This document shows, one piece after another, positions 13,845 through 21,572 of a DNA stretch of 22,611 nucleotides (position 1 is its first letter; each line of letters opens with the position of its first letter). The DNA is from Sedimentisphaerales bacterium (GTDB lineage: Bacteria; Planctomycetota; Phycisphaerae; Sedimentisphaerales; SG8-4). The notes below the pieces were generated by a model. It worked only from the letters and a program-made list of their open reading frames with translations, was not told where the DNA came from and made no database searches. The stretch spans positions 1 through 22,611 of the forward strand of contig JAFGCA010000348.1 in NCBI GenBank assembly GCA_016932895.1, written 5' to 3'. Made by a program: the position numbers and the translations under genes.

Positions 13845-14963
13845 ATGGATAAAGCGACACGATTGCTCGTGCTGGCCATTGTCCTTGCCTCAGCGGCGAC
13901 GACCTGCGGAGACGGTAAGTTCTTTGTAGCGGAGAAGGTACCGACGGGCGTGCCCTACCAACGGGCATTTCTGTTCTTTCACGAAGGCTCGGAAGCGCTG
14001 GTGCTTCAGAGCAAATACGAACTGCCGAGATCGGCCGGCGTGGACAGCCTGGGTTGGGTCGTACCGGTGCCGGCGGTCCCGGAACTCGCCAGCATGGACG
14101 CCGCCACGGCAAAATATTTCTTCCGGCGCCTTTCGTTCAGGACCCAACCCAGGCCCCACCACATCCGGACGTGCTTCGGCACCGCTGCGGTCGTCATCTT
14201 CCTGGCAGCCCTGGCATTCCTGCTCGTTTGTCTGATCGAATACCCGTTTCTGTCCCGGATGAAGCTGTCGAGAGCCGCCTGGCACCGACGCGCCAGAGCC
14301 GGCGCGCTGATCGTCATCTTCACCTTCTTCTTCGCCGTTACAACGATGATGCCCCATCTGGGGCGCGCCAGCGCCGGCGGTGTAGAGGTTCTCAAGGCGG
14401 AGCAGGTCGGGGTCTACGGTGTCAAGGTCATCAGGGGCGACACCGCCGAGGCGATTCTCCGCTGGCTGACAGACAACGGGTTTGCCTTTGGCACCGATGA
14501 CAAGGATGTCTTCCAGAACTATGTCGATCACGACTGGTGCTTTGTGACGGCGAAAGTGCAGACCGATCCCAATACTCCAAAGGAGAGAATCGTGGCCGAG
14601 GGACTGGCGGCGCCGCTGATCCTGCAATTCGACACCGAATCGCCCGTATATCCGCTGGCCCTGACGTCGGTGGCCGGAACGAAAACGGAGGTGCTGCTCT
14701 ACACATTGAGTGACACGAAACTGACCTGCGGTGAAAGGCTGCCGTTACGTCACGCGCGCACAATGGATTCGAAGGAAGTGTTGCGCCTGCCGTTGCTGAC
14801 AGCGGATGTCGAGAAGTGGCCGCTGTTGGACAACGTGCCGGACGAGTCGATGATGCTGTGCAAATTCAAAGGCCGTCTGACACCCGAACGAATGAAGCAG
14901 GACCTCATTTTCGAAGCGGCGGCCGACAGCACGCCCTATCGTGAGACGAAGGTCGTGTGGTGA
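13845..14963 (+). CDS. DUF2330-like secreted/membrane protein
   Basis: The protein has 372 residues. Residues 1-22 look like a signal peptide (RLLVLAIVLASAATTCGDG); the Cys at 21 could be a lipidation site, but the lipobox is poor. The segment to about residue 90 resembles DUF2330: QRAFLFFHEGSEALVLQSKY, then GWVVPVPAVPEL. Two membrane helices (about 108-131 and 152-168) split the protein, and residues about 180-372 continue with an alpha/beta region (YGVKVIRGDTAEAILRWL, DWCFVTAKVQTDP). The large outer domains probably face the periplasm. The function of DUF2330 is not known to me. The gene is monocistronic, converging on the 15012-15986 gene with 48 bp between and no clear terminator. Confidence 0.75.
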   Translation: MDKATRLLVLAIVLASAATTCGDGKFFVAEKVPTGVPYQRAFLFFHEGSEALVLQSKYELPRSAGVDSLGWVVPVPAVPELASMDAATAKYFFRRLSFRTQPRPHHIRTCFGTAAVVIFLAALAFLLVCLIEYPFLSRMKLSRAAWHRRARAGALIVIFTFFFAVTTMMPHLGRASAGGVEVLKAEQVGVYGVKVIRGDTAEAILRWLTDNGFAFGTDDKDVFQNYVDHDWCFVTAKVQTDPNTPKERIVAEGLAAPLILQFDTESPVYPLALTSVAGTKTEVLLYTLSDTKLTCGERLPLRHARTMDSKEVLRLPLLTADVEKWPLLDNVPDESMMLCKFKGRLTPERMKQDLIFEAAADSTPYRETKVVW

Positions 14964-15011
14964 GGCGCAGGGGCGTTCACCAGTTCTGAAGCATTGCCTG
15001 GCCCTCGGTCG

Positions 15012-15986
15012 TCAACGGAGGGACAAGACTCTTTCTATGCTTTCCTTTTGCGGGTCCGGCGGCGCGGCGGCAGGTTGCGCCTGGGGCAGCGGTTCCATCG
15101 GCGCGGTCAGGAGCAGCTTGAGATTCTTGGGTAGAAACTCGGCTATGAAATGGTTGCTGTGGTAGACGGTAATGAGCTTCTCGAATCCCAGGATCACACT
15201 CAGTATGACGACGGCCGGCAGCGCTTCGGGGTCGCCCAGCGCAGCGGCCAGGAACGCCACGGCGGTGAGAAGCAAGAGATACGACTCGGCCATCGCGTCG
15301 AGGATGCCCAGGCCCCAGTGCCGGGTATAGAAATAGCCACCGCCCGGCGCCAGCAGCGAGTACTTCAGGGCCTCGGCCTTGTTCTTAAACTCGAGATTGC
15401 AGGAGGGACACGCATACTGCTCCGGCGTCAGCACCGAGGCGCACTGCGGGCACAGGAAGTTTCGCTCGGGCCGTGCGCTGCGCGGTCCAAACTCGCCGGC
15501 CTCGATGTTGAGCCGCCGAATCATCGCCCGGTCGGCCCGGGGGATGCCGTAGAACTTCTCCTTCTTGCCGCTGTGACACTCCACGAAGAATGCCGAGCCC
15601 TTCACGTATTGCGCCCGGCAGTCCTGATACAGAATCTGGGCCAGCGAACCGCGGTACTCGTAGCTCATCGTCGTGGGAACGTGGAGAATCCGCTTGTTGG
15701 TGAAGACAAACAGCGCGCGTTTGATCAAGTAGACCCAGGCGTGGCCGATGGTCATCTGCTCAACGGCCGAAAACGGCGAGCACCCCGTCGTGACGAACAC
15801 GATGCGTTCATCCGGAGCGAGAAACTTCCGCAGAAAGGCCAGCTTCTGGAGCAGCTTGAGTTTCTTATTCTGAACGGATTTCCTGCGAACGCCGTCCTTG
15901 TCGCTGAACAGAACGTCGGCATCGACAGGTAGTCCGCATATCGAACGGTCGGTGGTGGCCGGTGCGGCCGTTTCGATTGCATGCAT
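15012..15986 (-). CDS. PH-like domain and zinc-ribbon membrane protein
   Basis: The protein has 324 residues from ATG at 15986 (AGGACCCAGGAC upstream); the in-frame ATG at 16058 is less likely. Residues about 40-165 look like a bacterial PH-like domain: LAPDERIVFVTTGCSPF, ALFVFTNKRILHVPT, then a basic strand-rich stretch (SGKKEKFYGIPRADR). A zinc ribbon follows with C179/C182 and C193/C196 (CPQC, CPSC). Next come GGGYFYTRHWGLGILDAMAE and two membrane helices (about 234-250 and 257-272), then a Pro/Ala-rich tail. The N-terminal part is probably cytoplasmic. Similar proteins are common in planctomycetes; no activity is assigned. Confidence 0.75.
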   Translation of the reverse strand: MHAIETAAPATTDRSICGLPVDADVLFSDKDGVRRKSVQNKKLKLLQKLAFLRKFLAPDERIVFVTTGCSPFSAVEQMTIGHAWVYLIKRALFVFTNKRILHVPTTMSYEYRGSLAQILYQDCRAQYVKGSAFFVECHSGKKEKFYGIPRADRAMIRRLNIEAGEFGPRSARPERNFLCPQCASVLTPEQYACPSCNLEFKNKAEALKYSLLAPGGGYFYTRHWGLGILDAMAESYLLLLTAVAFLAAALGDPEALPAVVILSVILGFEKLITVYHSNHFIAEFLPKNLKLLLTAPMEPLPQAQPAAAPPDPQKESIERVLSLR

Positions 15987-16075
15987 GTCCTGGGTCCTCT
16001 CAAATCCATGTACGCACTTTCGACCTCTATCGGCAAGACAGGATCGCCACTTTATCACGGGATGGGCAGGATATC

Positions 16076-16090
16076 GCCTCGTTTCGAGGC
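16076..16090. repeat. Short perfect hairpin in the divergent intergenic region
   Basis: GCCTCG, loop TTT, CGAGGC forms a 6-bp perfect stem. It lies between the divergent genes starting at 15986 and 16248 and could be an operator or a leader hairpin for the minus-strand transcript. Little more can be said. Confidence 0.3.
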
Positions 16091-16155
16091 CGAAGCCGGC
16101 CAGGACAACCCTGGGTAGCCGCCTGCAAAAATCGTTCGCCGGAGGTGTAAATCTC

Positions 16156-16185
16156 TTGCTTTCTTGCTATCCCGGCCGTTATGCT
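16156..16185 (+). promoter_or_regulatory. Weak candidate promoter for the PEP-CTERM gene
   Basis: TTGCTT (16156-16161) and TATGCT (16180-16185) are 18 bp apart, matching consensus at 3 and 4 of 6 positions. The position, about 60 bp upstream of ATG at 16248, is reasonable. The match is weak. Confidence 0.25.
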
Positions 16186-16247
16186 GCACTTTATCGGAAG
16201 GGGCGGCGTCGATGGATCATGCCCCTCGTTTTGGGAGGATGGTTGCC

Positions 16248-17078
16248 ATGAGAACCACGCTGTGTTCGTCATACCTGTTTGCTGCGCTCGCGATGGTCGC
16301 TGTCGCTTCTACCGCATCGGCGTTCCTGCAGCCGCCGGATTTCGATTCGGCCACGTTCATCCCGGGAGCCCGCATCGACAATCATTACTTCCCGCTGACA
16401 CCGGGAACGCTCTTCACGTACGTCGGCGAGAGTGAAGAAAACGGGGAGCTCGAGATCGAACGGAACGAGGTGTTCGTCACCTTCGACACGACGGACGTCT
16501 TCGGCGTCTTGTGCCGCGTCGTGAGAGACACCGAGTGGCTCGACGACGTGCTCATGGAAGATACCCTGGACTGGTACGCCCAGGACACGAGCGGAAACGT
16601 GTGGTACATGGGCGAGTTCACCACCGCCTACGAGTACGACGACGACGGGAACCTGCTCGGAACCAGCCACGACGGCTCCTGGGAAGCCGGCGTGGACGGT
16701 GCCCTGCCCGGGTGGATCATGGAGAGCGTGCCCACGATCGGGGACCGCTATTACCAGGAGTACTACGTGGGCGAGGCCGAAGACGAGGCCGAAGTCGTCG
16801 ATCTGGATGCGATCGTCTCTATCGACTTCGGGGAGTTCGCCGACTGTCTGCAAACCTTCGAGACCACGGCGCTGGAACCGGATGCCCGCGAGTACAAGTA
16901 CTACGCTCCGGGACTGGGACTGGTCTTGATCGAGGAGCTCGACGAAGACGGGGAGCCCGATTTTGTCTCCGAACTGGTCAGCGTCGAGATCATCCCGGAG
17001 CCGGCCACGCTGGCCCTGCTGGGCCTTGGAATCGCGGGCATGCGTTGGGTCCGGCGCCGGCCAAGTCGGCGGAAATAA
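16248..17078 (+). CDS. PEP-CTERM-anchored secreted protein
   Basis: The protein has 276 residues from ATG at 16248 (GGGAGG nine bases upstream); earlier in-frame starts at 16164, 16212 and 16239 lack this spacing. Residues 1-25 are a signal peptide (LFAALAMVAVASTASA). The C-terminus has the PEP-CTERM sorting signal: IIPEP (248-252), a hydrophobic helix ATLALLGLGIAGM and a basic tail RWVRRRPSRRK. The PEP box should be processed by an exosortase, placing the protein in the envelope or extracellular matrix. The mature part is acidic, with IDNHYFPLTPGTLFTYVGE, DTLDWYAQDTSGNVWYMGE and GSWEAGVDGALPGW, a pattern I recall from uncharacterised secreted proteins. No exosortase gene is in the window. 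Confidence 0.85.
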   Translation: MRTTLCSSYLFAALAMVAVASTASAFLQPPDFDSATFIPGARIDNHYFPLTPGTLFTYVGESEENGELEIERNEVFVTFDTTDVFGVLCRVVRDTEWLDDVLMEDTLDWYAQDTSGNVWYMGEFTTAYEYDDDGNLLGTSHDGSWEAGVDGALPGWIMESVPTIGDRYYQEYYVGEAEDEAEVVDLDAIVSIDFGEFADCLQTFETTALEPDAREYKYYAPGLGLVLIEELDEDGEPDFVSELVSVEIIPEPATLALLGLGIAGMRWVRRRPSRRK

Positions 17079-17204
17079 TCGCATCGGCTCGCCGAATCGC
17101 GCACGTGCCGCCAGAGGCAGTTCCCAGGCCGAGCCGAGCGCTCCCTGAGAGCGGACGCCGCAAGGCGGGGAAAGGGGCTTCCAACCGCACGAAAAAAAAC
17201 TTCC

Positions 17205-17224
17205 ATGAGATAGATCTCTCTCAT
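17205..17224. repeat. 20-bp near-perfect palindrome upstream of the PepSY-like gene
   Basis: ATGAGATAGATCTCTCTCAT pairs at 9 of 10 positions, centred on AGATCT. It lies about 130 bp before the ATG at 17353 in a 274-bp gap. It is a candidate operator for the PepSY-like gene. A nearby A-run (17192-17199) may bend the DNA. Confidence 0.35.
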
Positions 17225-17280
17225 CAATTTCTCATTGGCGTTCTGCTCTACTGGCGACAAGAATGGACTCTCGGCCCCGG

Positions 17281-17296
17281 CGCTCCGTGCGGAGCG
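17281..17296 (+). repeat. 6-bp hairpin with tetraloop in the PepSY leader
   Basis: CGCTCC, loop GTGC, GGAGCG: a perfect GC-rich stem 56 bp before the ATG at 17353. It is probably in the leader RNA. No U-tract follows, so it is not a terminator. Confidence 0.3.
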
Positions 17297-17352
17297 ACGG
17301 CAGGTGCGAGTTTGTCAGGCCCAGGGTTTCGTACTGGTAAAGGAGACAGAAG

Positions 17353-18108
17353 ATGAAAGCGCAACGGTACAGATCAGTGGGAATGGTGTTGGCCGTGGCG
17401 GCCTTGCTGAGCGTCGCGACCTATGCGGAGAGAGACGGCACGCGGCTGCCGGCCGCCGTGCGGAAAGCTCTGCGAAACCTCTATCCCGACGCAACCCTCG
17501 AAGAAGCCAAAGCGGAAATGGAAGGCATGCGCGTCTACGAGGTGGAACTGGAGCAAGGTGAACGCGATGTCACGCTCACCGTCACACCGGACGGGACGGT
17601 CCTCGAGGTGGAGACCGAGATCGCTCTTGAGGAGTTGCCCCAGCCGGTGAAAGCCGCCTTGCGTCGGGCCGCCGGTGACGCTCAAATTGAGGAGGTCAGT
17701 AAGGAAGTCACGCACTGGGTCGTCACGCTCAAGAAGCTCGAGAAGCCCGAAGTCAGCTACGAAGCGGAGGTAGTCAAGGACGGGCGAGAGATGGAACTGG
17801 AATTCGCCGCCGACGGGACGCTTCTGCAGGAAGATGACGACGCCGATCACGACGAGGACGCCGACGAGGATGACGATGAAGATGATGAGGACGACGATGA
17901 GGATGAGGACGAGGAACGCGTCTCTCTCGACGACGTCCCCAAGGCGGTAAGGGCCACGATCCAAAAGCGTGCCAGGAACGCGGAGATCGAGGAGATCGAA
18001 CGGGACACCGAGAACGGCAAAACGGTTTACGAGGCCGTCATCGAATTGCGAATCTCGTCGAACGGCAAGGTGCTCGGCCCCGAAAAGGATGATGAGGACG
18101 ACGACTGA
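17353..18108 (+). CDS. Secreted PepSY-like repeat protein with acidic insert
   Basis: The protein has 251 residues. A signal peptide covers residues 1-25 (GMVLAVAALLSVATYA). Three PepSY-like repeats follow (about 30-80, 85-158, 190-245), each starting with a P-x-A-V-[KR]-x-A-[LI] helix and ending in 'YE..V..DG.E.EL...DGTLL'. An acidic stretch of 29 residues (160-188) lies before repeat 3, and the protein ends in DDEDDD. Repeat 3 is about seven residues short (VYEAVIELRISSNGKVL), lacking the DG turn. The ribosome site AAGGAGACAGAAG is strong. PepSY-like proteins often sit beside two-component genes, as here (118 bp to the regulator). A periplasmic ligand-binding or protease-modulating role is plausible; the acidic stretch could bind metal cations. 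Confidence 0.82.
   Translation: MKAQRYRSVGMVLAVAALLSVATYAERDGTRLPAAVRKALRNLYPDATLEEAKAEMEGMRVYEVELEQGERDVTLTVTPDGTVLEVETEIALEELPQPVKAALRRAAGDAQIEEVSKEVTHWVVTLKKLEKPEVSYEAEVVKDGREMELEFAADGTLLQEDDDADHDEDADEDDDEDDEDDDEDEDEERVSLDDVPKAVRATIQKRARNAEIEEIERDTENGKTVYEAVIELRISSNGKVLGPEKDDEDDD
17830..17916 (+). repeat. GAY/GAR-rich low-complexity tract (29 Asp/Glu-rich codons)
   Basis: Twenty-nine consecutive codons encode 26 Asp/Glu residues plus two Ala and one His. The codons are nearly all GAC, GAT, GAG and GAA, so the DNA is a degenerate (GAN)n microsatellite that could change length by replication slippage in steps of three bases without shifting the frame. Confidence 0.8.
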
Positions 18109-18226
18109 ATCACTCGCACTTGTGGTAGTACGGGGCCTCGCAGCATGGACAGAATGTGTCACGGCGGCATTACAGACGAGGCCGGTGTGTCAGTGAAGCT
18201 CCCGTCGCTTTCTCTCCGTGGGCAGC

Positions 18227-18901
18227 ATGCGCGTATTGGTTATTGAAGACTACCGACCCTTGCGGCAATCGCTGAGCAAGGGTCTCCGCGAGGCCGGCTA
18301 CGCCGTCGACGCCACCGGCGACGGTGAGGAAGGTCTCTGGTATGCCACGGGCAGCGAGTACGATGCGGTCGTGCTCGATCTGATGCTGCCGGGCGTAGAC
18401 GGCTTGCAGATTCTCCAGGCAATCCGCAGTCAGGGGCGCACCTCGCCCGTCCTCATTCTGACCGCCAAAGATACCGTCGAAGACCGAGTGCGCGGGCTGG
18501 ACCTCGGAGCCGACGATTACCTGGTCAAGCCCTTTGCCTTCGCCGAGTTGTTGGCGCGCATCCGGGCGCTGGTGCGACGCGGTTATCGGCAAAAGCATCC
18601 TTCCCTCGAGGTCCAGGACCTGCGCATCGATTTGACGACCCAACGCCTCTGGCGCGGGCAACAGGAAATCACGCTGACACCGCGCGAATACGCGTTGCTC
18701 GAATACCTCGCGATGCGGGCCGGCGAGGTCGTTTCACGCATGGATCTCTGGGAGCACGTGTACGAGTTTCACTCCGCGGCCTCCAGCAACGTCGTGGACG
18801 TCTACATCGGCTACCTGCGCAAGAAGCTCGAGGGTTCGGACCGACCCCGTCTCATACACACGATTCGAGGCCGGGGCTATCTCCTGGGGACCGCGCCATG
18901 A
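18227..18901 (+). CDS. OmpR/PhoB-family response regulator
   Basis: The protein has 224 residues from ATG at 18227; an in-frame GTG at 18218 is an alternative, and neither has a strong ribosome site. The receiver domain (1-115) has the acidic pair E7/D8, phospho-acceptor D51 (VVLDLMLPG), T79 (LILTAKD) and K101 (LVKPF). The winged-helix DNA-binding domain (about 127-222) has the typical TPREYALLEYLAMRAGEVVS and VVDVYIGYLRKKLE, and the wing IHTIRGRGYLL. It should bind DNA once phosphorylated by the kinase encoded next, with which it overlaps by ATGA. The nearest likely target is the PepSY-like gene upstream or this operon itself. Confidence 0.93.
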   Translation: MRVLVIEDYRPLRQSLSKGLREAGYAVDATGDGEEGLWYATGSEYDAVVLDLMLPGVDGLQILQAIRSQGRTSPVLILTAKDTVEDRVRGLDLGADDYLVKPFAFAELLARIRALVRRGYRQKHPSLEVQDLRIDLTTQRLWRGQQEITLTPREYALLEYLAMRAGEVVSRMDLWEHVYEFHSAASSNVVDVYIGYLRKKLEGSDRPRLIHTIRGRGYLLGTAP

Positions 18902-20316
18902 CGTCCTCACTGCGAACGCGTTTGCTCGCCGGAACGATCGGGGGCATGGTCCTGCTGCTGGCCTGCTTCAGTGTCACAGTCTACGCCGTCATTCGCCATG
19001 CGCTGGTTGGCGAGTTTGACTCGTCCCTGACGTCTACTGCAAAGCTCCTGTCGGCTGCCGTCGAGATTGAAGACGATACCGTCGACGCCGAGTTTGAAGA
19101 ACAGCACATGCCCGAATTCAACGATGCCGAGCAGCCGGCCTACTACCAGATCTGGGAGCTCAAGGGCGGGGTGGTATGCCGCTCGCCGCTGCTGGGGCAG
19201 CGTGATCTTCCTCAACTGTACCGTCCTGACGGCTTGCCCACCCACGCCGCCTGCCCCGATACCCGGACGGGTAGGCCGTTGCGCGCGGTCGGCGTGAGGT
19301 TCCTGCCCAGAATGGAAGCCGCGGACGCAAATGCACCGAGTCGAGTGGCCGATGGGCGACCTCTCGTGATCGTCGTCGCACGCGACGCCAGCGAGCTTCA
19401 CGGCCAACTGGGTTCTCTGAAATGGCTCCTGCTGGCCGCGACGGGTGCCACCGCGGGCTTGGCGCTTCTGGTGGCCGCCGTTGTGGTCCGTCGCGGGCTC
19501 GGGCCTTTGCAGTCCATTGCCGCCGAGATTGCCGCTATCGGCGAAAACGATCTGGCAGCGCGGGTCGGAAGCGCACCGGTCCCTGCCGAGATTGCGCCCA
19601 TCCAGGATCGCCTGAACGGCCTGCTGGCTCGACTGCAAAAAGCCTTCGACAGCGAACGACGCATCACGGCCGACGTCGCCCACGAGCTGCGGACCCCCCT
19701 GGCGGGAATCCGTGCGACCATCGAGGTGGCTCTGGGCAGAGAGCGGAACAGCACGGAGTATCGGTCCGCGCTGTCGGAATGCCTAGCAATGGCGCTCGGC
19801 ATGCAGGCACTGACGGACAATCTGCTCACACTCGCTCACCTGGACGCCAGTGCGGTGACGCTGCAGGCCGAACGCATCGCTCTGGCCGAGTTCGTGGATT
19901 CGATCTGGCTGGCGTTTCGCGCGAAAGCGGAGGCGCGCGAGATCTCCTTTGAAAACCGCATCCCTGAGGGTCTGGCGGTGAATTCGGACGCCGTAAACCT
20001 CGGGACCGTGTTTTCGAATCTGTTGAGCAACGCCGTGGAGTACGCCGATTCGCCCGGGCGGGTCTGGATCACGGCCCGCCGTATCGACGGAATGGTCGAG
20101 ATTGCCGTCGCCAATACCGGATGTGCGCTCACGGGCGAACAGCTCGCGCACGTCTTCGACCGGTTCTGGCGCGCCGATAGAGCCCGCGCCGATACCGGAG
20201 TCCACTGCGGACTGGGCCTGGCCCTCGTACAGGAGATGACCAAAGCCTTACACGGTCACGCCACCGCGGAAGTCAAGGACGGCACCTTCACCGCCCGCGT
20301 CACCCTGCCGGCCTGA
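18898..20316 (+). CDS. Sensor histidine kinase
   Basis: The protein has 472 residues. The first membrane helix is about 10-33, a periplasmic sensor region about 34-173 follows, and the second helix is about 174-197. HAMP runs about 198-250, then the HisKA domain with H262 in DVAHELRTPLAG. The ATPase domain shows an N box (NLLSNAVEY, 374-382), a G1 box written VANTG (404-408) instead of DNG, an F box (FDRFWRADRARA) and GLGLALV (438-444). The overall layout resembles heavy-metal/envelope-sensing CusS/QseC-like kinases. The periplasmic part has an acidic patch (EIEDDTVDAEFEEQ, 56-69) and two cysteines (C94, C119) that could form a disulphide. It overlaps the regulator gene by ATGA. Confidence 0.92.
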   Translation: MTSSLRTRLLAGTIGGMVLLLACFSVTVYAVIRHALVGEFDSSLTSTAKLLSAAVEIEDDTVDAEFEEQHMPEFNDAEQPAYYQIWELKGGVVCRSPLLGQRDLPQLYRPDGLPTHAACPDTRTGRPLRAVGVRFLPRMEAADANAPSRVADGRPLVIVVARDASELHGQLGSLKWLLLAATGATAGLALLVAAVVVRRGLGPLQSIAAEIAAIGENDLAARVGSAPVPAEIAPIQDRLNGLLARLQKAFDSERRITADVAHELRTPLAGIRATIEVALGRERNSTEYRSALSECLAMALGMQALTDNLLTLAHLDASAVTLQAERIALAEFVDSIWLAFRAKAEAREISFENRIPEGLAVNSDAVNLGTVFSNLLSNAVEYADSPGRVWITARRIDGMVEIAVANTGCALTGEQLAHVFDRFWRADRARADTGVHCGLGLALVQEMTKALHGHATAEVKDGTFTARVTLPA

Positions 20317-20440
20317 TCCGGGCATCAGCACACCACGCGTCGCACCTGTAAGCCGCCGGCGCAGTCACCGTGAGACGCATTGCCCCAACGCTCGCAACGA
20401 CAGGTGACACACAGACTGCCGACTCCACGGCGGTCTGCGG

Positions 20441-21265
20441 TCAGGGTTTTGGCAGGCGGGCCATCTCGGGATCGGTCGGCGGGTAATGCTTGAAGGTGGA
20501 CCACATGCCGGGCAAGCCGTCGTCCCAGGCCTCCTGGCTCCAGACCTTGTTCTTCTTTCGGTGCTCGACGTGCCCATCGTAGAAGGCCATGTTCACCCCT
20601 TCAGCGTGGCGATACAGGGTCGGCCCGTCGCAGCCCACGTTTTTGTACGGCATGATCGTGTCCTGCCCGAGCACGTCCCAGCCGTCGACGTAGTTGGCCC
20701 CCTTCCACCAAAGCCACCAGTCGTTGCTCTCGGTAAAGATGAGCTCCATGGCGGGGCCGGGGACGGTGGTGTTCTTGTGGCCGGCGTAGCCGATCCCGAA
20801 CCAGTCCGAGAAATACCAGTCGGTGAGGTTGTAGCCGTAGCTGAGCCAGGAGTCATACTGCGAGTCGGGCCTTTCCTGGATCGACACCAGATCGCTGGGG
20901 CACATGAATTCCCGGGGGGCGTGCCAGCCGCTGTCGGTCGGACCCTCCTTGCTCTTGTACCCCACCAGCTTGCGAAAGAACTGGTTGCCGGGCCAGTACT
21001 TGTCGTCGCCCTGCGTGCGATCCATGATGGGAACGTACCAGCCGTCCTCGTCCTCGGAATACAGGACGTTGGCCATCCCTAAAATGCGGAGGTTGCTGCA
21101 GCAGACCATCCGCTTGCCCATCTCCTTTGCCCGCATCAGGGCCGGCATCAGAATGCCCATCAACACGGCGATCACGGCGATGACAACAAGAAGCTCAATG
21201 AGTGTGAAGCCTTTTCGCCTTTGCACAATCATCCCCTGTGTCCAGCGTGCCGCCACGCCTTGCAT
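20441..21265 (-). CDS. Pseudopilin-like protein (type II secretion/pilin motif, H-x9-DG C-terminus)
   Basis: The protein has 274 residues from ATG at 21265, which follows GGGAGAAGGATTG; an ATG at 21232 is possible but has no room for a ribosome site. The N-terminal prepilin signal is [20 protein letters not shown], cleaved after the Gly, with Glu at +5. The mature part has a [22 protein letters not shown] helix-to-turn segment and many Trp/Tyr residues. Near the end is [20 protein letters not shown], the H-x9-DG-like motif typical of the expanded planctomycete pseudopilin-like families. It probably inserts in the inner membrane and may assemble with secretion or surface structures. Planctomycete genomes encode many such copies, often near glycoside hydrolase genes, as here. 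Confidence 0.88.
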   Translation of the reverse strand: MQGVAARWTQGMIVQRRKGFTLIELLVVIAVIAVLMGILMPALMRAKEMGKRMVCCSNLRILGMANVLYSEDEDGWYVPIMDRTQGDDKYWPGNQFFRKLVGYKSKEGPTDSGWHAPREFMCPSDLVSIQERPDSQYDSWLSYGYNLTDWYFSDWFGIGYAGHKNTTVPGPAMELIFTESNDWWLWWKGANYVDGWDVLGQDTIMPYKNVGCDGPTLYRHAEGVNMAFYDGHVEHRKKNKVWSQEAWDDGLPGMWSTFKHYPPTDPEMARLPKP

Positions 21266-21275
21266 CAATCCTTCT

Positions 21276-21292
21276 CCCGCGACTTTCGCGGG
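21276..21292 (-). promoter_or_regulatory. 5' UTR hairpin directly before the ribosome site
   Basis: On the minus strand CCCGCGA, loop AAG, TCGCGGG gives a perfect 7-bp GC-rich stem. It starts about 5 bases after the predicted transcription start and ends next to AGAAGGA, the likely ribosome site of the pseudopilin gene. It may stabilise the mRNA 5' end or restrict ribosome access. Confidence 0.55.
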
Positions 21293-21303
21293 TGTTCAAG
21301 TCC

Positions 21304-21332
21304 ATTATACCACAGCGGAGGCACCGAACAAA
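21304..21332 (-). promoter_or_regulatory. Consensus extended -10 promoter of the pseudopilin gene
   Basis: TGGTATAAT on the minus strand combines a perfect TATAAT (21304-21309) with the TGn extension. The region 17 bp upstream (21327-21332, TTTGTT) is a poor -35 box. The predicted start near 21297 gives a leader of about 32 bases. This is the best -10 match in the window. Confidence 0.6.
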
Positions 21333-21366
21333 GCGCAAGATCGCCTCACTTCGCTCGCGAGCGTCG

Positions 21367-21497
21367 TCAATTCGCCATCTTTATGGCGGCGAGTTGCTCC
21401 ACGGCCTTGAGGTCTTTCGCGGCTTTGATTTCAAGCGCCAGGCCCCTGCCTTCTCGTCGGGCTCAGTCCCCTTGTCGTCAAATACGCTCAATGCCAT
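21367..21497 (-). pseudogene. Hollowed-out DUF3788 gene
   Basis: ATG at 21497, with GGGAG nine bases upstream, starts MALSVFDDKGTEPDE, the typical beginning of DUF3788 proteins. About 45 bases later the other frame continues as EGRGLALEIKAAKDLKAVEQ and LAAIKMAN, then stop, the typical end of the same family. A full member has about 140 residues; roughly 95 residues and the reading frame are lost between the two ends. The joint lies near 21450. No product beyond a 38-residue frameshifted peptide is expected. It accounts for much of the 307-bp gap between the pseudopilin and GH2 genes; the rest holds the promoter and hairpin. Confidence 0.7.
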
Positions 21498-21572
21498 CGC
21501 GATATCTCCCGGCGCTGTGACACCCGCATATCGTTGCACGGAAAGCCGTATTGACGCTTGCCGCGAATCGGC

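Noticed and set aside
18155..18192. Direct repeat TGTGTCA (18155-18161 and 18186-18192) before the response regulator
   Set aside because: Seven bases with 31-bp spacing is weak and does not match the close tandem spacing typical of OmpR-family sites.
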